DNA of 36,368 nt, taken from positions 1 to 36,368 of the forward strand of contig CAKZHE010000245.1 in the NCBI GenBank assembly GCA_936920195.1, read 5' to 3'. A model generated the notes under the pieces. The model did not search any database and was not told the origin of the DNA. It saw only the letters and a list, made by a program, of their open reading frames with translations. The stretch is from an uncultured cyanobacterium (GTDB lineage Bacteria > Cyanobacteriota > Cyanobacteriia > Cyanobacteriales > FACHB-T130). This document shows positions 27,378 to 32,898 of the stretch, piece by piece; position 1 is the stretch's first letter; each line of letters begins with the position of its first letter. The position numbers and the translations under genes were made by a program.

Positions 27378-27468
27378 CAGGACTTATGCAAAGCCTCTAT
27401 CCGTAGAGTGAGTTGTCGTGTAGCGCAAGGCACTATCAACTATATATGAGGTAACTGCGTAAGTCCTG
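27378..27468. mobile_element. MITE-like element B
   Basis: 91 bp with termini CAGGACTTATGCA (27378-27390) and TGCGTAAGTCCTG (27456-27468), one mismatch. Both flanks are TATAT-rich, compatible with a TA-type target. The remainder of the 27269-27568 gap shows no gene. Confidence 0.8.
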
Positions 27469-27568
27469 TATATATAAAAAGAGAGATCTTTTTTTGAATC
27501 ATACTAAGTCCATAATATAACTGTTATAACCGGATTCAGAAGGCAAATTTTAACCAGGATTTTCTAAT

Positions 27569-28945
27569 ATGTTATTTCATCAATCAAGCTCTATCAGAAA
27601 ATCGAGTCATCGCTTGATTCGCCTATCGCTCTCAGGGAGCTTAATTGCCGGAGGAGCAATCGGTGCGATCGCCATTCACGAAATCGCTTTTACTAACCCC
27701 AATTGGCCCCAGGCAAACCGTGCTTTAGCTCAAAGTAATAGTGGATGGGAAGATGTTGTTAGTCAAGTCAGTCCAGCAGTAGTATCCATTGAAACTGATA
27801 TCAGTAGTGGTAGTGGGGCGATCATTAGTTCAGAAGGTTTAGTATTAACCAATGCTCACGTTGTTAAAGATGTGAAGGAAGTCACCGTTATCTTAAAAGA
27901 TAAGACTAGGTTGACAGCAAAGGTAATTGCTTGGGGTGGAACTCGCAAGGATGGTAAGGATATCGACTTAGCGCTGCTACAAATCCAGGGTCAGCATAAT
28001 CTGCCCACAATTCGACTTGGTAGTATCGGCTCAGTCCGCGTAGGACAAGAGGTAATTGCCATTGGTTCGCCTGATTTTTTTCCAGATACCGTAACCAAAG
28101 GGATTGTCAGCCACCTTGACTCAGCGCGGGGAATAATCCAAGCAGATGCACAGATTAATCCTGGTAATTCTGGAGGGCCACTGCTAAACAGTCAGGGAGA
28201 ATTGATTGGAATCAATACCTCGAAGCCAGAAGTTTCAGGTATTAGCTTGGCCATCTCTGTAGATCGAGTGCAATATTTTCTGGCTCATCAGGAGTTGTAT
28301 CCACCGGAAAGAGCGCAAGTTAGGTGTCTTGGGAGTCAGTCACCTCAACAAATAATTCCGAATGGTGCAGCTGTCAATGGCAGACTGAGCAGCAATGACA
28401 ATACTCTCTCTTCTAATAAAAGCTTTTGCAATCTCTACACTTTTACAGCTAAGGCTGATCACTGGATTGCGATCACTATGGCTAGTGTAGAATTTCATCC
28501 ATCTCTATTGCTACTTAATCCTAATGGTAGACAACTAACATTGGGTTCCGGAAACGCTAACGATGACAGAATTAATCAAGAAATACCACAAGATGGCACT
28601 TATACAATAATTGCCATCTCCGACCAGCCAGGGAAATCGGGAGATTATAGCTTATTGGTAGAAGACTTCGCTCTTCGGAAAACTGGCACGCTCAATCCCA
28701 ATGAATCGTTTAGAGATTTTTCTTTTACAACAGGTAAAGCTGGTCAATCAATCAGGATTGCTGTGAAAAGTAATCAGGAGTCAACTCTCAATCTGTCGCT
28801 CGTTGGCCCCAATGGTCAATTAATTAGCAAAGGTGCAGGAGAATTAGTTACCAAATTACCTGATGCTGGATTGTATGTTGTGAGAGTTTCGGCTTCTAAC
28901 CCTCAAAAGCAAGACCAATTTGAGATTACAATTCGCGAACAGTAG
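27569..28945 (+). CDS. Exported trypsin-like serine protease with two PPC-like domains
   Basis: 458 residues. N-terminal basic stretch plus hydrophobic segment (about 17-40), then ALAQ, a likely export signal. The Deg/HtrA-like chymotrypsin fold carries the full triad: His97 in LTNAHVV, Asp133 in DIDLALLQI, Ser201 in GNSGGPLL. Instead of PDZ domains, residues about 265-370 and 375-458 look like bacterial pre-peptidase C (PPC) beta-sandwiches (FTAKADHWIAITM, PSLLLLNPNGRQL, DGTYTIIAIS; FTTGKAGQSIRIAV, LVGPNGQLI, AGLYVVRVSA). Likely acts in the periplasm or outside the cell. A stand-alone gene ending next to a double-HIP1 palindrome. Confidence 0.9.
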   Translation: MLFHQSSSIRKSSHRLIRLSLSGSLIAGGAIGAIAIHEIAFTNPNWPQANRALAQSNSGWEDVVSQVSPAVVSIETDISSGSGAIISSEGLVLTNAHVVKDVKEVTVILKDKTRLTAKVIAWGGTRKDGKDIDLALLQIQGQHNLPTIRLGSIGSVRVGQEVIAIGSPDFFPDTVTKGIVSHLDSARGIIQADAQINPGNSGGPLLNSQGELIGINTSKPEVSGISLAISVDRVQYFLAHQELYPPERAQVRCLGSQSPQQIIPNGAAVNGRLSSNDNTLSSNKSFCNLYTFTAKADHWIAITMASVEFHPSLLLLNPNGRQLTLGSGNANDDRINQEIPQDGTYTIIAISDQPGKSGDYSLLVEDFALRKTGTLNPNESFRDFSFTTGKAGQSIRIAVKSNQESTLNLSLVGPNGQLISKGAGELVTKLPDAGLYVVRVSASNPQKQDQFEITIREQ

Positions 28946-28951
28946 TAGCGA

Positions 28952-28973
28952 AGTGCGATCGCGCGATCGCACT
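28952..28973. repeat. 22-bp palindrome made of two abutting HIP1 octamers
   Basis: AGTGCGATCGC joined directly to its reverse complement GCGATCGCACT. It lies six bases after the protease stop and could form a hairpin ending that transcript. No T tract follows. Confidence 0.75.
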
Positions 28974-29160
28974 CAAGCCGCTTTGTTTGCTCATTCTCTG
29001 TTTCGCGAACCGCTGTGAATGCGCTAGCGCCGGGGCAGTTACAAGAACCAAGCAAAATTTGCCTTCCAACTACTTGACAACCATTAAACTTGTGTACTAC
29101 AGTGATACTACAAGGCGTGAGGGCAAGCCCATGAATGTTTAGGAAACAACAGAAATCTTT

Positions 29161-29278
29161 CAGGACTTACGCAACACCTCTATTAGTAGGGTGTGTATAG
29201 CCTATCGGCATGGCTAACGCTAAAGCGACAGCGTAACGCACCATAAACGCTATATGCGGAGCAACTGCGTAAGTCCTG
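29161..29278. mobile_element. MITE-like element C, upstream of the Y RNA genes
   Basis: 118 bp with perfect 13-bp termini CAGGACTTACGCA (29161-29173) and TGCGTAAGTCCTG (29266-29278). The interior carries GCGTAACGCACC, a half of the palindrome also seen at 21995-22021 and 35959-35983. It ends 25 bp before the first Y RNA. Confidence 0.85.
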
Positions 29279-29303
29279 TTGCTGGTAAATTCAAAAATTG
29301 TGT

Positions 29304-29431
29304 GTGGTAGGTAGCTCAATTGTAGAGTGCCAACTTTGTCTGCAAAGGCCGAACGAATTGAGGGTTATCGCTATTAACGATTCAACCCCCTTAATTCACC
29401 GGAGATGCGGGTGCAAATCCCGCCCTACTAC
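29304..29431 (+). ncRNA. Y RNA (YrlA-like), copy 1
   Basis: A tRNA-like RNA with a Ro-binding insert, about 128 nt. GTGGTAGG (29304-29311) pairs with CCTACTAC (29424-29431), 8 bp with one G-U. TA then D arm GCTC/GAGT (29314-29328). The insert has hexaloop TGCAAA (29341-29346) closed by GTC/GGC, a bulged C (29350), then TTT/GAA: the same pattern (UUG-pairs, bulged C, GGCCGA strand) that defines the Ro60 site of animal Y RNAs. A long hairpin follows (29355-29398, GAATTGAGGG...CCCCTTAATTC). The T arm is GCGGG-TGCAAAT-CCCGC (29407-29423). No anticodon arm of tRNA type, so it is not a tRNA. Ro60 is encoded 360 bp downstream. Confidence 0.82.
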
Positions 29432-29437
29432 TGAAAT

Positions 29438-29519
29438 AGGGAACAGGGAACAGGGAACAGGGAACAGGGAATAGGGAATAGGGAGGAGAAGAATGGGGAA
29501 TAGGGAATAGGGAATAGGA
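29438..29519. repeat. Heptanucleotide array (GGGAACA / GGGAATA)
   Basis: Starts just after Y RNA copy 1. Runs of GGGAACA then GGGAATA, interrupted by GGAGGAGAAGAATG. Confidence 0.95.
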
Positions 29520-29587
29520 GATTTGACCAGTCAAGTCGCTTCGCTCCAATTCAAAATTATCAATTCAAAATTAAAGACAATTTCATT

Positions 29588-29626
29588 TTGAATTTTGAAT
29601 TTTGAATTTTGAATTTTGAATTCAAA
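29588..29626. repeat. AT-rich heptamer array (TTTTGAA)
   Basis: About five TTTTGAA units directly upstream of Y RNA copy 2, with complementary TTCAAAATT segments at about 29551-29572. The promoter of copy 2 must lie in or near it; no good -10/-35 pair could be fixed. Confidence 0.85.
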
Positions 29627-29630
29627 TTAT

Positions 29631-29756
29631 GTGGCGGGTAGCTCAGATGGTAGAGCGCCAAAAACATCCTTGTTCATACCTTGCCTGCAAAGGCCGAAGA
29701 ATTAGGGTTATCGACTCATAATCGGGTAGTCGCAGGTTCGAGTCCTGCCCCGCCAC
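29631..29756 (+). ncRNA. Y RNA (YrlA-like), copy 2, with tRNA-Met-like features
   Basis: About 126 nt. GTGGCGGG (29631-29638) pairs perfectly with CCCGCCAC (29749-29756). D arm GCTC-AGATGGTA-GAGC (29641-29656) keeps G18G19; T arm GCAGG-TTCGAGT-CCTGC (29732-29748) keeps the canonical TTC-R-A. Between them, hexaloop TGCAAA (29686-29691) is closed by GCC/GGC, bulged C (29695), then TT/GA pairs: the Ro-binding helix shared with copy 1 and with animal Y RNAs, circularly permuted. 3' of it lies CTCATAA (29714-29720) within a short stem, identical to an elongator tRNA-Met anticodon loop (CAU). A T6 run (29762-29767) follows the acceptor-like stem. No encoded CCA. A tRNA finder might miscall it as intron-containing tRNA-Met. 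Confidence 0.87.
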
Positions 29757-29792
29757 CTGTCTTTTTTGCCCCAATGGGGACGGGAGAACCAA

Positions 29793-31394
29793 ATGAGTTA
29801 TAAGTTCTTCACTCAACCACAAAACAGCGTACCACAAACCCAACCAATTCCGGGAAGAGAATCAGAAATGATTCCAGGACGTTCTGGCGGTTGGATGTTT
29901 AATGCTGGAATTTGGACAATGCTGCGGCGCTGTTTGTTGATTGGGACTGCCCAAAATACTTATTATGCTGGCAAAAAAGAATTAACTGATGATTTTGTGG
30001 AAGTGGTGCGACAAGCGATCGCCCAAAATCCCGCAAAAGTTGCCGAAGAAATCCTTTATGCTAGCGATGGACGAGCGATCAACAACAGTACCCCCATTTT
30101 TGCCCTAGTCTTGCTATCGATGGGGGAAACACCAGAGGCGAAAAAAGCTTTTCAAGCCATCTTTTCCGATGTAGTTCGGACTGGCAGTCACTTCTACGAA
30201 TGGCTGAGTTATACCAAATCCCTGCGCGGATTGGGAATGATGGTACGGGAAGCTGGTAAAAAGTGGCTTTCGCGGGAAGATGTCAAGGGTTTAGCCTACC
30301 AGTTGTTGAAGTACCAACAACGCCACGGCTTCTCCCACCGGGATGCTTTGCGCCTTTTCCACGTTAAACCAATCACCGAGGAACATCGCCAACTCTTTGA
30401 ATGGGCGGTAAAAGGGTGGGATACTCTGCCAGAATCCATTCCTTCCCCTGCCCTAGCGCAGATTTGGTGGTATGAGTGGTTAAAGCGCCATCCAGAGCAT
30501 ACCCATGAAGCGATCGCCCAAGGACATCTAACCCACGAAATGGCGGCTCCCGTCGGTAAAATGGACGTAGCGGCATGGCAGTTGCTGTTTAACGAAATGC
30601 CCATTGGCGCAATGTTGCGAAATCTAGGTTCTTTAACCGAAATTGGCGTATTGCGAGCCGATGAACCTGCCAATTTAGACAGAGTTGCAGCCATTCTCAA
30701 CGATGCCGAACATTTGCGAAAGGGGCGCATCCATCCTATTGATGCCCTGAAAGCGCTGAAAACCTACCAATCTGGAGGCAAATTAGGGCGCAGTCACAAA
30801 ACTTGGCATCCAGTAACTAGGATTGTGGATATTCTGGAAAAAACCGTAGAAATGTCCTTTGATGTGACAGAACCAACCGGGAAAGTTTTCCTCCATGCCG
30901 TGGATATTTCCGGTTCAATGGGTAGCTACATTGCCGATATTGGACTTACCTGCTGCGAAGTGGCAACGACAATGGCGCTAGTCACAGCCAAAGCCGAGAG
31001 AAACTATGCTATTCGCGGTTTCTCTACCGAGTTCCGCAACTTGGGTATCAACCGTCAGGATAGTTTTAGTTCGGCAATGAAAAAGGCGAGCAATCAAAAC
31101 TTTGGTGGTACTGATGCGGCGGTTGCCTACGACTGGATGATTCAGAACCGATTCAAAGCTGATGTAGTTTGTTTTTGGACTGATTCTGAATCCTGGGCTG
31201 GTCATAAACATCCCAGCACCGCTTTAGCTACCTACCGGAAAAAGGTAAATCGGAATATCAAGGCAGTTTATATCACTTTAGCTCCTTACCGGATTACCTT
31301 GGTAGACCCCAAAGACCCCCTCTCCTGGGATTTGGGCGGTTTTGATCCTGGAATGCCGCGTCTGATTCAGATGCTCGCTACAGGCGATTTGTAA
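29793..31394 (+). CDS. rsr: Ro60 orthologue (Ro sixty-related protein, TROVE + vWA)
   Basis: 533 residues, close to human Ro60 (538). The N-terminal TROVE domain (about 1-350, helical HEAT-like ring that binds misfolded RNA ends in its cavity and Y RNA on its outer face) includes YYAGKKELTDDFVEVVRQAI, SLRGLGMMVREAGKKW, YQQRHGFSHRDALRLFH and LLFNEMPIGAMLRNLGSLTEIG. The vWA domain carries an intact MIDAS: Asp371-Ser373-Ser375 (DISGSMGS), Thr440 (GGTDAA) and Asp464 (WTDSESW). In bacteria such as Deinococcus, Rsr with Y RNA tethers PNPase and assists rRNA maturation and stress RNA turnover. The start at 29793 has GGAG six bases upstream; a TTG start at 29766 is possible but less likely. It begins 36 bp after Y RNA copy 2. 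Confidence 0.97.
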   Translation: MSYKFFTQPQNSVPQTQPIPGRESEMIPGRSGGWMFNAGIWTMLRRCLLIGTAQNTYYAGKKELTDDFVEVVRQAIAQNPAKVAEEILYASDGRAINNSTPIFALVLLSMGETPEAKKAFQAIFSDVVRTGSHFYEWLSYTKSLRGLGMMVREAGKKWLSREDVKGLAYQLLKYQQRHGFSHRDALRLFHVKPITEEHRQLFEWAVKGWDTLPESIPSPALAQIWWYEWLKRHPEHTHEAIAQGHLTHEMAAPVGKMDVAAWQLLFNEMPIGAMLRNLGSLTEIGVLRADEPANLDRVAAILNDAEHLRKGRIHPIDALKALKTYQSGGKLGRSHKTWHPVTRIVDILEKTVEMSFDVTEPTGKVFLHAVDISGSMGSYIADIGLTCCEVATTMALVTAKAERNYAIRGFSTEFRNLGINRQDSFSSAMKKASNQNFGGTDAAVAYDWMIQNRFKADVVCFWTDSESWAGHKHPSTALATYRKKVNRNIKAVYITLAPYRITLVDPKDPLSWDLGGFDPGMPRLIQMLATGDL

Positions 31395-31428
31395 ATGGTA
31401 TTCTCTGCCTATAAGCAGAGAATACCAT
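31395..31428. terminator. Hairpin after the Ro60 gene
   Basis: ATGGTATTCTCTGC / GCAGAGAATACCAT, perfect 14-bp arms around CTATAA, beginning just after the rsr stop (the TAA ends at 31394). Only a weak TATTAGG follows, so it may act as a 3' stabiliser or bidirectional terminator. Confidence 0.6.
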
Positions 31429-31735
31429 ATTAGGCCATTCTGGACGCTTAATAAAGAAGCTGAAACCCTTGCTCTGCTGTTACAGTGCGTAAGTCCTAGT
31501 CCTTTAAAGTTGCTTTTATCGATAGTTATAAGTAAAGCCAAAGATTTGCTTGCTTACAATTAAAATCTACAATCTAACCAAAGTTAGATTTCAAAGACGA
31601 TAAGATTATCTATAGTTAACGTATATTCTGTTTCTCCAATTAGCGTCAGGACAAAATCCAGTTATCGCAAGGAATTGAACAGAAATAACATTAGGCTAAG
31701 TTTTCCATTATTTCGCACCATTGCAGGAGTAAGTT
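31429..31735. other. Intergenic region between rsr and the PEP-CTERM gene
   Basis: No gene. 31486-31499 (TGCGTAAGTCCTAG) is a lone MITE end. AATCTAAC / GTTAGATT (31571-31578 / 31583-31590) is an 8-bp inverted repeat that could be an operator. AT-rich sequence precedes the PEP-CTERM gene, whose start has AGGAG seven bases upstream. Confidence 0.6.
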
Positions 31736-32542
31736 ATGATACCTCAATTAAACAGGCAATTTCAAGGATTAATTAGATTTGTAGGAGTTGTAGGACTGCT
31801 GACACTATCAACCACTTCAGCATCAGCAGCCACATTTTATGTTTCTACTTCAGGGGGTCAGGTAGGAGAAGTTAATCAATCAACTGGGAATTTTGCCCAA
31901 GTTGCTAGCGGTATCGTTTATACTGATATTGCGTTATCTCAAACTGGAGATCTTTTTGGTATTGATTTTCAGACATTGTACAAAATTGATACCCAATTAG
32001 GTACAGGATATTTAGTAGGATCATTAGGCGCAAGTTTAAATGGATTGGGATTTACTAATAGTAATGACCTTTATGGTACTGGAGGCTCTGGTTTTTATAA
32101 GGTTAATGCCCAAACTGGTCAGGCATCTTTGGTTTCCACAATTTCTGGTTTTAATAGCAGCGGCGATATAGTCTACGATCCTACAACTAATAGATTTTTG
32201 GCTACCTCAGTAGGAGATAGTTTGTGGTCGATAAAAACGGACGGTACTGCCAGTAAAATTGGTAATATCGGTTTTGTAGATGTATATGGATTAGCTTTTG
32301 ACGATAATGGAACTTTATTTGGCTATACAGCAAATCGCCAACAAATTGCCATTGATATCAATACAGGTGTTGGTATTTTTAAGCAAAACGTTGTTGGTAC
32401 TAATGGTGAAATTTGGGGTTCCGCATCGTCGCCGTCAACTGGTTCAGCACCAAAATCTGTACCGGAATTTAGTTCTGCTTTAGGATTGCTAGCTTTTGGA
32501 TTGGTAGGTGGTGCAGTCCGACGCAGGTATCGAAAAAACTAG
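31736..32542 (+). CDS. PEP-CTERM sorting-domain exported protein
   Basis: 268 residues. Signal peptide about residues 1-31 (GVVGLLTLSTTSASA-A). The middle (about 32-225) is a repeating beta structure of NHL/propeller style: GQVGEVNQSTGNFAQV, GDLFGIDFQTLYKIDTQLG, NDLYGTGGSGFYKVNAQTG, GTLFGYTANRQQIAIDINTG. The C-terminus is a PEP-CTERM anchor: VPEFSSALGLLAFGLVGG followed by the basic AVRRRYRKN, with Phe replacing the usual Pro after E. Such proteins are cleaved by an exosortase and go to the cell surface or exopolysaccharide. Function of the propeller is unknown. Confidence 0.88.
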   Translation: MIPQLNRQFQGLIRFVGVVGLLTLSTTSASAATFYVSTSGGQVGEVNQSTGNFAQVASGIVYTDIALSQTGDLFGIDFQTLYKIDTQLGTGYLVGSLGASLNGLGFTNSNDLYGTGGSGFYKVNAQTGQASLVSTISGFNSSGDIVYDPTTNRFLATSVGDSLWSIKTDGTASKIGNIGFVDVYGLAFDDNGTLFGYTANRQQIAIDINTGVGIFKQNVVGTNGEIWGSASSPSTGSAPKSVPEFSSALGLLAFGLVGGAVRRRYRKN

Positions 32543-32898
32543 GCTATCAAGGTTTTTAAAAACCTCTTCACCATTTATAGCGGTTCTTGATTTAGTAAAG
32601 AGGAATCTTTGATAATTGATGGCGAGGGAATATTTGATGATGAGGAAAAGTTAGAGTGAAATATTTATTGTCCAACTTTCTCCATCATTTCTGTAAGCTG
32701 CGTACCAGCTTATACACTTTGATGGTGTGACACCCCTGTTAGCGGTTTTGCTCTTGACTTTTGAGTTAATAAAGGATAAGTTTGATATAGGCACAGCCTA
32801 GGGGTGGTCGTATGACCGCCGCACAAACCGCTATAAATAGCGGTTTTGTTGTTTCTATCAATCATCAAAATAGATGATTTTGAACTTTCCCGATGCTT
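32543..32898. other. Intergenic region with a terminator between converging genes
   Basis: 356 bp without a gene. AAACCGCTA / TAGCGGTTT with loop TAAA (32825-32846) followed by TGTTGTTT is a terminator-like hairpin; another TAGCGGTT copy occurs at about 32579. The genes on either side converge here. Confidence 0.6.
32825..32854 (+). terminator. Putative Rho-independent terminator
   Basis: Nine-bp stem AAACCGCTA/TAGCGGTTT, TAAA loop, then TGTTGTTT. It could also serve the convergent 915-residue gene, whose stop is at 32899. Confidence 0.65.

Noticed and set aside
29438-29519. CRISPR-like repeat array
   Set aside because: Contiguous 7-bp units without spacers; an STRR. The same holds for 4058-4134, 8723-8791 and 36292-36368.
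29631-29756. tRNA-Met gene interrupted by an intron
   Set aside because: The insert of about 60 nt lies between D arm and anticodon arm, far too short for a group I intron, and contains the same Ro-binding hairpin as copy 1. The anticodon stem is poor. A Y RNA explains it better.
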